From an uncultured Eubacterium sp. (GTDB lineage: Bacteria > Bacillota > Clostridia > Lachnospirales > Lachnospiraceae), in NCBI GenBank assembly GCA_910584245.1, contig CAJTZF010000005.1, positions 32,302 to 96,301 on the forward strand: a stretch of 64,000 nucleotides of DNA, in the 5' to 3' direction. The notes beneath the pieces are model-generated. The model did no database searches and was not told the DNA's origin. It saw nothing but the letters and a program-made list of their open reading frames with translations. Made by a program: the position numbers and the translations under genes. The first letter of the stretch is position 1. Each line of letters opens with the position of its first letter. Below, in pieces: positions 34,071 through 43,158 of the stretch.

Positions 34071-36461
34071 ATGGAAATAGTTCAGACAGGGATACAGCTA
34101 CAAAATGATTTTACAAGTGTCGTGATAGGTAGTATAAATTCTATCGAAGAGGTGGGGGAACGTTTGAACCAGGCTGCTATTACTGCGCAGGAACTGAGCC
34201 AGGGTATGGGACGGCAGACATCTGCGAACCTGCCTTCTCTTCCCACATGGGAAAATCAGAGCAACATGCAGGCTTTCAATGATACGGGTATACAGCGTTT
34301 TATGAATGAGATGAATTCATTAAGTGAGATTTCGGATGAAGTTCTCCAGAGCCAGCGGCAGATCGGCGTCCAGGCGTTAGGTATGCGGATTCTGCCGCCC
34401 AATGCTTCGTGGGACCTGGATGTAACAAGCCGCCGTATTACGGAGTTGTCCCAGCAGTTGGGAGATTTGCAGCCGCAAGATATAAATGTAATTGGTGATA
34501 GTGACGACCAGACGATTGAATCTGGCGGTTTATCAGGAGGGAATGAAGGACATCATCCGTTAAATAACCGCAGTGGTTTGGCTGGTGCAATCAAAGGCAA
34601 AATTGCTGAATATGCAACGATGGATACGGCCAAATCTATAATGAATGCTTCTGATGAGTTTGTGCAGACCAGTTTACAGTTAGATTTAATGAATGATGGT
34701 TTGCAGTCGACAGGGGATTTGCTTAATATGGCTTATGCTGTGGCACAGGATGCAAGGGGAGAGTTTGGTGCAATGACAGGTGTCATTGCACAGCTTGGAA
34801 ATAATGCAAAAGGGGCATTCAGCAGTTCCGCAGAAATCGTGCAGTTTGCCGGGCTCGTCCAGAAACAGATGACGATTGCCGGGGCATCAACAAGCGAAGC
34901 ATCGAATGCAATGCTGCAGTTGTCACAGGCACTTGGCTCAGGTGTTTTGAGTGGTGACGAGTTGAACAGTATTTTTGAAAATGCGCCAAATCTGATTCAG
35001 AATATCGCAGATTATTTGAATGTTCCGGCTGAAAAAGTTTTTGAGATGGCAGATCAAGGTAAAGTTTCAGCAGATGTTGTGAAACAGGCGATCTTTGCGG
35101 CAACGGATGAAATAAATGAAAAGTTCAATTCGGTGCCTGTGACGTGGGAACAAATATGGACTTCTATGCAAAATGCTGCAAAAATGGCATTCCAGCCTAT
35201 TTTTCAGGAAGTGAATGAGATTGCAAACAGTGAACAGTTCCAAGAATTTACAAATATCGTAATGAACGCGATGGCGATGGTAGCCGGAATACTTTTACAG
35301 GTGTTTGGCTTAATTGGTACAGTTGCCCAGTTTGCAGCGGAGCACTGGAACATATTAGGTCCGATCGTTTATGGTGTAGTTGGTGCGTTAATCGCATATG
35401 TAGCTTGTCTGGGAGTTTGGAATGTAATTCAGGCAATTTCTACAGGATTAAAAATTGCGGCAACGGTTGCGGAATATGCGTATGCAGCAGTAATGAGAAG
35501 AGCAGTTTCGGCAACTACTGCTGAGACAGCAGCCCAGCTTGGTTTGAATACCGCTTTGCTGTCATGTCCTTTGACATGGATCATCGTGTTGATTCTTAGT
35601 TTAATAGCAGTGATTATTGCACTTGCAAATTATTTTTCAGGAGCGGGACATATAGCGCTTACCGTTTTCGGTGCAATTTGCGGGGGGGTGAATGTTGTAA
35701 TCCAGTTCTTTAAGAATCTGGGGATTTCATTTGCAAATATATCACTTGGTATCGCGGCGGCTGTGGCGGCGCTTGGGGAAAACATTATGACAGCGTTCCA
35801 CAATGCGATCTGTTCTGTCCAGTCATGGTGGTATGGACTACTTTCTACGGTGCTGACAGTTGTGGCAGGGATATGTGAAGCATTGAACAAACTTCCGTTC
35901 GTAGAATTTGATTATTCGGGAATAACTAACGCCGCAGATGACTATGCGGCCAAATCAGAGGCGGCGGCTGACAACAAGAGAGATTACGTTTCAATTGGTG
36001 ACGCTTTTCTGGATGCGGCACAAACCTATGATGCATTTAAAGGTGATTGGATCTCCGATTCGTACAGGGAAGGTGCAAAATGGGGAGATGGTGTGAGTGA
36101 TAAAGTTACTAAGGCAGTAAAAGGAATAAAAAACAATATACCAGATCTAGATCAAGGGAATTCTCCCAAGAATGTTGCTAATTCAGGCAATAAGGCGGCT
36201 GAGATAGCAAAGAATACGGGAGATACTGCAAAGTCAGCAGAAAGAGCAACTCAGTCTCTTGATATTACCGGGGAAAACCTGAAATATATTAAGGATATGG
36301 CGGAACGCGAGTATATCAACCGTTTCACCACGGCAAAAATCAATATAAAGCAGACGAACCATAACAAAGTGAAGAATGGTATGGATCTGGATGGCATCAA
36401 TGAGTATTTAAGGTCAGACCTTGAACAGCGCATAGCGGCAACCGCGGAAGGAGTGCATTGA
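34071..36461 (+). CDS. Tail tape measure protein
   Basis: The 796-residue protein sets the tail length. A coiled-coil-like N-terminal part is followed at about 195-380 by the conserved tape-measure domain (AYAVAQDARGEFGAMTGVIAQ, then LGSGVLSGDELNSIFENAPN and EKVFEMADQGKVSADVV). Hydrophobic stretches lie at about 395-445 and 470-525, and a variable end follows. At about 1.5 angstrom per residue the tail would be about 120 nm, in the range of known R-type particles; this is an estimate. ATG 34071 follows GGAAGGTAGGTGG. Confidence 0.9.
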   Translation: MEIVQTGIQLQNDFTSVVIGSINSIEEVGERLNQAAITAQELSQGMGRQTSANLPSLPTWENQSNMQAFNDTGIQRFMNEMNSLSEISDEVLQSQRQIGVQALGMRILPPNASWDLDVTSRRITELSQQLGDLQPQDINVIGDSDDQTIESGGLSGGNEGHHPLNNRSGLAGAIKGKIAEYATMDTAKSIMNASDEFVQTSLQLDLMNDGLQSTGDLLNMAYAVAQDARGEFGAMTGVIAQLGNNAKGAFSSSAEIVQFAGLVQKQMTIAGASTSEASNAMLQLSQALGSGVLSGDELNSIFENAPNLIQNIADYLNVPAEKVFEMADQGKVSADVVKQAIFAATDEINEKFNSVPVTWEQIWTSMQNAAKMAFQPIFQEVNEIANSEQFQEFTNIVMNAMAMVAGILLQVFGLIGTVAQFAAEHWNILGPIVYGVVGALIAYVACLGVWNVIQAISTGLKIAATVAEYAYAAVMRRAVSATTAETAAQLGLNTALLSCPLTWIIVLILSLIAVIIALANYFSGAGHIALTVFGAICGGVNVVIQFFKNLGISFANISLGIAAAVAALGENIMTAFHNAICSVQSWWYGLLSTVLTVVAGICEALNKLPFVEFDYSGITNAADDYAAKSEAAADNKRDYVSIGDAFLDAAQTYDAFKGDWISDSYREGAKWGDGVSDKVTKAVKGIKNNIPDLDQGNSPKNVANSGNKAAEIAKNTGDTAKSAERATQSLDITGENLKYIKDMAEREYINRFTTAKINIKQTNHNKVKNGMDLDGINEYLRSDLEQRIAATAEGVH

Positions 36462-36462
36462 A

Positions 36463-37155
36463 ATGTATTATATGTATATTGATAAAATTCTTTTCCCGGT
36501 TACACCGGGGAAATTGCAGGTAAACATCAATGGATCCAATAAGACCCTCACCCTTATAAACGAGGGTGAGGTTAATTTAATTAAGTCACCAGCACTAACG
36601 GATATTTCCGTAGAAGTGCTGCTTCCAACATTAACCCAATATCCATTTGCGGTATATTCGGAGACATTTTGTACTCCTGACTGGTATTTAGAGAGGTTGG
36701 AGGAGTGGAAACAGAAAAAAGATCCGGTTCCTTTCAAAATATTGCGGAATTTTCCAGGTGAAGATAGAGCATTATGGGACACGAACATTCTTGTTACGAT
36801 TGAGGATTATAAGATTGTAGAGGATGCAGACAGTCAGGGATTGGATGTGACAGTGAATATTTCCATGAAAGAGTACCGGGATTGGGGAGCAAAGAAACTT
36901 GTTCGAAACAAATTCGGGAAGAAGGCTCTTGTGGACAAGATTCGCCGTGTGAAATCCCCAGCAAAGTCTTATGTTGTGAAAAAAGGGGATAGTCTGTATA
37001 CAATTGCAAAAAAACAACTCGGTAATAGTTCACGGTGGAAAGAAATATACAAACAGAACAAACAGACAATTGAGTCACAGGCAAAAAAGCACGGAAAGCC
37101 GGGCAATGGACAGTGGATTTTTCCAGGTGAAAAACTGAAATTGCCAAAGAAATAG
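36463..37155 (+). CDS. LysM-domain baseplate protein (XkdP-like)
   Basis: A 230-residue protein. The N-terminal half resembles the XkdP/gp53-like baseplate fold (MYIDKILFPVTPGKLQVNING). The C-terminal half is a LysM peptidoglycan-binding domain (SYVVKKGDSLYTIAKKQLGNSSRW, shown here only in part, then GKPGNGQWIFPGEKLKLP). It sits between tape measure and hub as in PBSX. It likely helps hold the tail hub to the baseplate or wall. It is one base after the tape-measure stop. Confidence 0.88.
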   Translation: MYYMYIDKILFPVTPGKLQVNINGSNKTLTLINEGEVNLIKSPALTDISVEVLLPTLTQYPFAVYSETFCTPDWYLERLEEWKQKKDPVPFKILRNFPGEDRALWDTNILVTIEDYKIVEDADSQGLDVTVNISMKEYRDWGAKKLVRNKFGKKALVDKIRRVKSPAKSYVVKKGDSLYTIAKKQLGNSSRWKEIYKQNKQTIESQAKKHGKPGNGQWIFPGEKLKLPKK

Positions 37156-37165
37156 AGGTGATGTC

Positions 37166-38707
37166 ATGGCAAAGGATATTGTTGACGTTGCTCTCGGGCA
37201 AATTGGATACAGGGAACAGGGAAATAACCGTACAAAGTATGGTGAGTGGTTTGGAATGAATGGCGCTGCCTGGTGTCATATGTTCGTGTCCTGGTGCGCA
37301 AATCAAGCCGGGGTTCCAGCGTCTGTTGTTCCCAAGACAGCATCCACAGATTCAGGGATGGCATGGTTCAAAAACAAAGGGCGTTTTAAGTACAAGGGAA
37401 AGTATACGCCGAAGCGTGGTGATATTGTATATTTCAAGACAGGCAGGAGCCACGTTGGAATTGTCGAATACGTGTCAGGGAATACATTGCATACAGTAGA
37501 GGGAAATTCTTCCGACCAGGTGAAAAGAAAAACATATCCTCTTTCGGAGGCAACGATAACCGGGTATGGTGTGCCGAATTACAAAAACCTGAATGAAAAA
37601 GAGAGCGGTTCGTCAAATGATGATGAGAAAAAAAAGCAGAATGCAAAAAAAGAGCTTGACTATTTAAAAACATTGCTGGAGAGGAAACAGCCAAAGGCAA
37701 AGACTACCAGTGCTGATGTAAAAGAAACGGGCAAGCTTCCGGACGGTGTGGTGGATATACTTATCACCAGTGGGAAAAACAAGTTTTTTGTACCGGTGGA
37801 AGACGGCATGAAAATTGTGTGGGAGCGTCAGGGCGCCCCGGGGACACTGACGTTTACAACAAAGTATAATAAGAAATTTAAAATAAAAGAAGGTAACAGT
37901 GTACTGGTCAGCGTGGATGGAACAAAGTTTTTTTATGGTTTTATTTTCAAACACAGCATGGCGAAAGATGGTATGGTATCTTATACCGCATATGACCAGT
38001 TGAGATATTTGAAAAATAAAGATAATGTTATTTACGTAAAGAAACGTGCAGATCAGGTTATCCGGCAAATTGCAAAAAAGTTCAGGTTAAGGACGGGAAC
38101 ACTTGCAAATACCAGATATATTATTCCCAAAAGGGTAGATGCCGACATAGCCTTGTTTGATGCGATACAAAATGCATTAGATATAACAACAACTATGAAA
38201 GGCAAAGTATATGTTTTATACGATAATGTCGGGAAGCTGACATTATCCGATATTGCTAAAATGAAGGTGGACGCATGTCTGGTGGATGAAGAAACCGGGC
38301 GTGATTTCTCATACGAGGTCAGCATTGACAGCGACACATACAATCAGATTAAATTAATGTACGAGAACAAAAAAAACAGTAAATACGATGTGTATGTCAC
38401 AAAGAATGCAAAGAAGATTGCTCAATGGGGTGTATTGCAGTACACAGAAAAGATTGATCATCCGGACCTTGGAAAAGAGAAGTCAAAGGCTCTCCTGAAA
38501 TTGTATTCAAAAGCAAAAAAGACATTATCGGTTACCGGGGTTATCGGACAAAAAAGAGTGCGTGCCGGATGCCTTGTTCCCGTCATACTAAAGGTGAACG
38601 AATTAAAAGTTGCAAATTATATGTTGGTTGAGAAGGTTACACATACGTTCGAAAACCGCGAATGGACGATGGATTTGATTGTTTCAGGAGGTGATTTTAT
38701 TGGCTGA
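37166..38707 (+). CDS. Baseplate hub protein with N-terminal CHAP hydrolase (XkdQ-like fusion)
   Basis: The 513-residue protein joins two parts. Residues 1-135 form a CHAP-type amidase/endopeptidase with Cys37 in GAAWCHMF, His96 in GRSHVGIV and Glu112/Asn114 in VEGNSS as the likely catalytic set. Residues about 185-513 match the XkdQ/gp44-like hub. In Bacillus PBSX these functions are in separate genes. The fusion would place the wall-cutting enzyme at the tip of the tube. GAGGTGATGTC precedes the ATG. The C-terminus overlaps the next gene by 8 bases. Confidence 0.88.
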   Translation: MAKDIVDVALGQIGYREQGNNRTKYGEWFGMNGAAWCHMFVSWCANQAGVPASVVPKTASTDSGMAWFKNKGRFKYKGKYTPKRGDIVYFKTGRSHVGIVEYVSGNTLHTVEGNSSDQVKRKTYPLSEATITGYGVPNYKNLNEKESGSSNDDEKKKQNAKKELDYLKTLLERKQPKAKTTSADVKETGKLPDGVVDILITSGKNKFFVPVEDGMKIVWERQGAPGTLTFTTKYNKKFKIKEGNSVLVSVDGTKFFYGFIFKHSMAKDGMVSYTAYDQLRYLKNKDNVIYVKKRADQVIRQIAKKFRLRTGTLANTRYIIPKRVDADIALFDAIQNALDITTTMKGKVYVLYDNVGKLTLSDIAKMKVDACLVDEETGRDFSYEVSIDSDTYNQIKLMYENKKNSKYDVYVTKNAKKIAQWGVLQYTEKIDHPDLGKEKSKALLKLYSKAKKTLSVTGVIGQKRVRAGCLVPVILKVNELKVANYMLVEKVTHTFENREWTMDLIVSGGDFIG

Positions 38708-39026
38708 TACGCATTGGCTTGATATTGTAAAAAAAGCGGCGGTTCTGGCGGTCAAGCATGAGAAACCCTGTGATTATATTGTCGGGACGGTGACGTCCGC
38801 AAAACCTTTGAAAATAAAACTTTCCGGCGGTGACGGCCTGGAGCTGGATGCAGACTTTCTTCACCTTGCGGAGAATGTTACAAACCATACGGTCAAAGTG
38901 TCTTTTTCTGGAAGTGAACAAGAGATGAATATACATAATGCATTGAAAAAAGGCGATAAGGTTCTGATGATACGAAAGTGGGGCGGTCAGGACTTTATTG
39001 TGATAGACAGGGTGGTGGGAGGATGA
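38700..39026 (+). CDS. DUF2577 baseplate protein (XkdR-like)
   Basis: A 108-residue protein with a beta-rich OB-like pattern (YIVGTVTSAKPLKIKLSGGDGL, in part) and a KKGDKVLMIR motif, matching DUF2577 proteins found after the hub in PBSX-type clusters. It probably forms the spike or hub extension. TTG 38700 is chosen because AGGAGGTG lies at 38686-38693; it begins ADTHWLDIVKKAA. It overlaps both neighbours. Confidence 0.8.
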   Translation: MADTHWLDIVKKAAVLAVKHEKPCDYIVGTVTSAKPLKIKLSGGDGLELDADFLHLAENVTNHTVKVSFSGSEQEMNIHNALKKGDKVLMIRKWGGQDFIVIDRVVGG

Positions 39027-39481
39027 TTCCAAGTATTGAAAATTATGAAGATGAGGATGAGCAGGAAATGGATTTCGATCTGAAAAGCGAGCCATCTTTT
39101 ACTTACGCTATGAAGATACCCGGTGATGAAGTCACAGAAAGCAGATTTATCGGTAAAGTTGATGATGTGAATGCAATGCAACAAGCAATTATGAAGATTC
39201 TGAGTACGGAGCGGTATGAGAATGAAATTTATTCCTGGAATTTTGGAATTGAAACCAGAGATTTGTATGGTATGGATGTTCTTTTTGTCATGAGTGAAAT
39301 CAAGACCAGGATCGGGGATGCCATTACGGCGGACGACCGTTTTGAATCTGTGGACGATTTTGTTGTTGAGAAAGTCGGCAAGTGTATCGTTCACTGTACT
39401 TTTACAGTAACAACAACAGATGGTGAAAAAATAGAATCGGAATATGATTTTGATACAACAGGGGGTGAAACGGATGTATGA
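39023..39481 (+). CDS. DUF2634 baseplate protein (XkdS-like)
   Basis: A 152-residue protein (starting IPSIENYEDEDEQEMDFDL) with the region AMQQAIMKILSTERYENEIYS typical of DUF2634 and gp25-like wedge proteins. It is a baseplate component that likely contacts the sheath. ATG 39023 overlaps the preceding stop (ATGA) and follows GGTGGGAGG. The gene overlaps baseplate J by 8 bases. Confidence 0.82.
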   Translation: MIPSIENYEDEDEQEMDFDLKSEPSFTYAMKIPGDEVTESRFIGKVDDVNAMQQAIMKILSTERYENEIYSWNFGIETRDLYGMDVLFVMSEIKTRIGDAITADDRFESVDDFVVEKVGKCIVHCTFTVTTTDGEKIESEYDFDTTGGETDV

Positions 39482-40691
39482 AGCACAGGATTTTGAAGAA
39501 ATAGCTACAAGAATGCTTTCTCATGTGGATGATAAGTTTGATAAAAGGGAAGGTTCGGTCATATATGATGCGGTTGCACCGACGGCATTGGAGCTTGCCT
39601 TTTTTTATACCTGTTTGGATATGGTTATGGACGAAGTATTTGCCGACACAGCGTCCTACTATTATCTTATAAAGAGAGCTGCAGAAAGAGGGTTATTTCC
39701 AAAAGAGGAAACACCGGCGGTTTTGAAAATGGAAGTTGCCCCGGTAAATGCCGCTATAACTGTTGGTGACAGGTTCAATCTGAATGAACTGAATTATACC
39801 GTAGTGAGAGCATTTGACGGCGCGGCCGGGGCATATCAGGTGGAATGTGAAACGGCCGGCACAGTCGGGAACCAGCAGCTTGGTGTGCTGCTTCCGATGG
39901 AAACGGAAAAAGAACTGAATGATTTAGAAACAGCCGAACTGACAGAAGTACTTATCCCAGGAAAAGACGAAGAAGATGTGGAAGTTTTCCGGGAACGGTA
40001 CTTTTCTTCGTTCAATAATAAATCGTTTGGCGGCAATCAAACGGACTACAGGGAGAAAGTAACGAGCATGGATGGCGTTGGCGGATGTAAAATAATCCGG
40101 ACATGGGAAAAGGGTTATGATCCATCGCAGTTTATTCCATCGCCTGCAGTTATGAACTGGTATGAATCCGTGAGAGATACACTATCCAGTGAAGTGAGAA
40201 TGTGGCTGGATGCAATTTGTAAGGCCGCATCCGAAAAACTTCTGACTACGGGTGGCACGGTAAAAGTTATTATTATAACGTCAGAGTTAAAAGTTCCCTC
40301 GAAGACGCTGGTGGATAATATTCAGGCTGCACTGGACCCGGTGGACAAAACAGGGGAAGGCGCTGGACTGGCTCCTATTGGCCATGTTGTCAATGTGGCT
40401 GGGGTTGTTCCCAAAAAAGTAGATATATCAGCCATTTTTACGTTTGAAACAGGTTATTCGTCCGCTATTTTGGAAGATATTATTAATGAGACTGTGGATG
40501 GCTATTTTGGGGAATTGTCACAGGAATGGGAGAAGGAGGAGCATTTGATTGTCAGGACAAGCGAACTCGAGACAAGGCTTTTGAAAATAACAGGTATTGC
40601 AGATATATCAAATGTCAAGTTGAATGAAATAGAAAGCAACCTGGTACTTGCTGTTGATGAAATACCAGTAAGGGGGAGTTTGAATGGCTGA
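39474..40691 (+). CDS. Baseplate J-like wedge protein (XkdT-like)
   Basis: The 405-residue protein matches the Baseplate_J family. It begins YEAQDFEEIATRMLSHV and contains FREGSVIYDAVAP-like (here KREGSVIYDAVAP) and GKDEEDVEVFRERYFSSF, then a long domain ending in DISNVKLNEIESN. It forms the ring that transmits the contraction signal. ATG 39474 follows GGGGGTGAA. Confidence 0.92.
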   Translation: MYEAQDFEEIATRMLSHVDDKFDKREGSVIYDAVAPTALELAFFYTCLDMVMDEVFADTASYYYLIKRAAERGLFPKEETPAVLKMEVAPVNAAITVGDRFNLNELNYTVVRAFDGAAGAYQVECETAGTVGNQQLGVLLPMETEKELNDLETAELTEVLIPGKDEEDVEVFRERYFSSFNNKSFGGNQTDYREKVTSMDGVGGCKIIRTWEKGYDPSQFIPSPAVMNWYESVRDTLSSEVRMWLDAICKAASEKLLTTGGTVKVIIITSELKVPSKTLVDNIQAALDPVDKTGEGAGLAPIGHVVNVAGVVPKKVDISAIFTFETGYSSAILEDIINETVDGYFGELSQEWEKEEHLIVRTSELETRLLKITGIADISNVKLNEIESNLVLAVDEIPVRGSLNG

Positions 40692-41217
40692 AAGGACGGA
40701 TCGGAAAAGGCTGATTGAATATCTTCCTAACCTCATGCAGCAGTTTTCTGAGATAAAGGAACTAATGCGGGTTGCGAACATAGAAACGGATGAGATATAT
40801 GCAAGAATCGAGAAAACGCTTGATGAATCATTTATTGACGACTGTTCCGTGTATGGTGTTGAAAAGTATGAAAAGCTGTTAGGAATTGCCGCAATACCAG
40901 GTGAGAGCCTTGACTTTCGGAAAAACCGGGTCCGGGCGTACTGGGGATTGGACGGGCAGTATAGTTACAAACGATTTGTGCAGAGTTTAAATACATTGTT
41001 AGACGGCAGTTGGAATTATGACATGATTTGCGATTCAGAACATTATAGGATGACGTTTCATGTGTATAAGGACGAACATTTGAATATGCTGGACGAATTT
41101 TTACAGAAAGTGCTTCCCATAAATGTTTTTTATGATGTACATGTGACAAAAGACTGGTCGGGCAGTCATTACGTTGGTATCGTATGGCAGGATGATGAAA
41201 TAATGGAATGGAGATGA
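40684..41217 (+). CDS. DUF2313 / YmfQ-like tail protein (XkdU-like)
   Basis: A 177-residue protein overlapping the end of baseplate J. It has the pattern of DUF2313 proteins (RLIEYLPNLMQQFSEIKELM, then DFRKNRVRAYWG) that link the baseplate to the tail fibre. GGGGGAGTTTG precedes the ATG. It is placed exactly between baseplate J and the fibre gene, as in PBSX and Mu-like phages. Confidence 0.85.
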   Translation: MAERTDRKRLIEYLPNLMQQFSEIKELMRVANIETDEIYARIEKTLDESFIDDCSVYGVEKYEKLLGIAAIPGESLDFRKNRVRAYWGLDGQYSYKRFVQSLNTLLDGSWNYDMICDSEHYRMTFHVYKDEHLNMLDEFLQKVLPINVFYDVHVTKDWSGSHYVGIVWQDDEIMEWR

Positions 41218-41222
41218 AAAGT

Positions 41223-42524
41223 ATGGGATTTATTGGAATGATATTGACAGAATCAGGGAGAAGTTTAATGGCCTCCGCAATTAGTGAGGACAATCCATTG
41301 AAAATTACTCATATACAAATGGGAGACGGGAGCTGTGACGGGAGCTTTTCAAAGAAAAAAGCATTGTCACAAATGGTTATGCAGCTCCCTGTAAAATCTG
41401 TTAAAAGAAACGGCGGGGAAGTCGTGGTCAATTGTGATTTTAACAGCAAGGAGGCGCCGAAGGGCTTTTATTTCCGGGAAATTGGAATTATCGGAAACGG
41501 TGTGCTCTGCTACTATGACAATAGTGGGGAGGATGCGGAGTACATAGATCCCGGTGCAGAAGCAGTTGTAAAACAAAAACGTTTGCGGTTTACACTGAAA
41601 ATCAGTAATGATATCTCAGTCCAGGTAAACATAACGAGCGGACTATATGCGCTGAAAGAAGAAGTAGAGGCGGATGTAGGGGAGTTAAGGGATGTATTCA
41701 ATGAGGCGCTTGTGGATAAGGTGGATAAGACAGGGGATGTATCCAACACGACGGCAGCATTTACACAGGCTGCGGATAGAACAAATATACGCACTGGTGA
41801 AAAGATGTCCGCTATTTTTGGGAAAATTGCCAAATGGTTTGCAGATCTTAAAACGGTGGCGTTTACCGGGAACTATGCGGATCTTTCAGGCAAGCCGACA
41901 ATCCCGTCAGCAGTGGCGGTCAAGGGCAATGCGGAGGGCAGTTACCGGACCGGCAACGTGAACCTGACTCCGGCCAATATCGGGGCTGCGGCATCGGGAC
42001 ATACTCACAGCTACGCAGGAAGCTCCAGTGCAGGCGGGGCGGCAACATCGGCGGTTAAGCTGGCGTCATCTGCGGGATCAGAGTTAAACCCCGTTTATTT
42101 TAGCGGCGGGAAACCGGTGGCTTGTGCGGGATCAATCGGTAAAATGCATACTAAAAAATTTATTGATGTAAGTACCGACGAATATCAACTAGCTAACAGT
42201 GTAGGACTCGGGGAAGGTTATATTTGGCCGTGCTATTATAATCAATTTAAGGAAATTCCGGCTTTTTCTGATATAGAAAGTTATAAAGATACACCGATAA
42301 ATATCTATGTGTATCTTTATATTCCTGGCGCCGGTTATAGTGGGATAGCGCACTATGTTTTATGGGATAAAAGATTTTATTTGCTGGGACAGAATGGCCC
42401 ATGTCCCAATACGGGATTAAAGCCGTTTGTATCATGTACAGCAGGTTTCACTACGTTTATTGGGTTCAAAGTGAGCGAAGCATATAAAGCTTCATTTAGC
42501 TTGACTATTTGCGCCATTTATTAA
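41223..42524 (+). CDS. Tail fibre protein with mosaic C-terminal receptor domain
   Basis: A protein of about 433 residues that should bind the target cell. The N-terminus (GFIGMILTESGRSLMASAISE, in part) matches collar-type fibre attachment domains. The middle has coiled-coil and collagen-fibre-like stretches ending in GHTHSYAGSSSAGGAATSAV. From about base 42139 the composition turns AT-rich and the sequence is Tyr/aromatic-rich with no repeats, as expected for an exchanged receptor-binding tip. ATG 41223 is preferred, with GGAG at 41210; in-frame ATGs at 41208 and 41214 are possible. No chaperone gene is seen downstream. Confidence 0.85.
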   Translation: MGFIGMILTESGRSLMASAISEDNPLKITHIQMGDGSCDGSFSKKKALSQMVMQLPVKSVKRNGGEVVVNCDFNSKEAPKGFYFREIGIIGNGVLCYYDNSGEDAEYIDPGAEAVVKQKRLRFTLKISNDISVQVNITSGLYALKEEVEADVGELRDVFNEALVDKVDKTGDVSNTTAAFTQAADRTNIRTGEKMSAIFGKIAKWFADLKTVAFTGNYADLSGKPTIPSAVAVKGNAEGSYRTGNVNLTPANIGAAASGHTHSYAGSSSAGGAATSAVKLASSAGSELNPVYFSGGKPVACAGSIGKMHTKKFIDVSTDEYQLANSVGLGEGYIWPCYYNQFKEIPAFSDIESYKDTPINIYVYLYIPGAGYSGIAHYVLWDKRFYLLGQNGPCPNTGLKPFVSCTAGFTTFIGFKVSEAYKASFSLTICAIY

Positions 42525-42548
42525 CAAATTCATAACGTGTTAGGAACT

Positions 42549-42567
42549 AGAGCGGGAGCTCTTTTTT
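42549..42567 (+). terminator. Short terminator after the fibre gene
   Basis: AGAGC-GGGA-GCTCT followed by a six-base T-run lies between the fibre and lysis genes. The stem is only 5 bp, so it is probably leaky. Confidence 0.6.
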
Positions 42568-42592
42568 AATGCATGGGAAAGAGGTGAGAGAG

Positions 42593-42910
42593 TTGATACA
42601 AACCGTTTTGTTAGCCATAGGGATACCATCTGCGATTACCGGGTTTTGCTTTTGGTGCCTGGAGCGAAAGTTAATGAAACGCCAGTGGGCGGAGGAGAGA
42701 AAAGAAGAAGCCAGACGTCAGAATGAAACCATTGTCATTGAAGGCGTGATGGCTGCAATTACCCTGGGAGAGGCTACAGCGAAAGCAGTACAGCGGATCC
42801 CGGATGCGCACTGCAATGGAGATATGCATGATGCGCTGGACTATGCGACCAAAGTAAAGAACAAACATAGGGATTTTATCCGCGAGCAGGGAATCGATGC
42901 ACTTTATTAA
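42593..42910 (+). CDS. Small membrane protein of the lysis module
   Basis: A 105-residue protein with one N-terminal membrane segment (TVLLAIGIPSAITGFCFWC), then a positively charged helical stretch and a conserved-looking C-terminus. Such proteins often lie before the holin in clostridial prophages; it could be an antiholin or accessory. TTG 42593 is preferred because GAGGTGAGAG lies just upstream; an in-frame ATG at 42569 lacks a site. Confidence 0.6.
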   Translation: MIQTVLLAIGIPSAITGFCFWCLERKLMKRQWAEERKEEARRQNETIVIEGVMAAITLGEATAKAVQRIPDAHCNGDMHDALDYATKVKNKHRDFIREQGIDALY

Positions 42911-42931
42911 AAGAATCGGAGGTGGGTTACA

Positions 42932-43156
42932 ATGAAAAGGATTAATTGGAAAGATGTATGGAAGAGGGCAGGCAAAACATTTGTCCAGGCGTTTGTAGCG
43001 GATGCCGGTATAGAGCAGTTTGTAGCAGTTACGGATCTTGAGAGCGCCAAAGTGTTTCTCCGTTCTATGATGGTTGCCGGCTTGTCGGCCGGAGTATCGG
43101 CAGTATGGAATATGGTTACAGAGTACATTTCACAAAAAGGCGGAGGGGTGCAATAA
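42932..43156 (+). CDS. Holin-like protein
   Basis: A 74-residue protein with a hydrophobic stretch (AKVFLRSMMVAGLSAGVSAVW, in part) preceded by a charged amphipathic segment, similar to r1t-type holins. It is immediately upstream of the endolysin (2 bp between), which supports the lysis role. GGAGGTGGG precedes the ATG. Confidence 0.65.
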   Translation: MKRINWKDVWKRAGKTFVQAFVADAGIEQFVAVTDLESAKVFLRSMMVAGLSAGVSAVWNMVTEYISQKGGGVQ

Positions 43157-43158
43157 TT

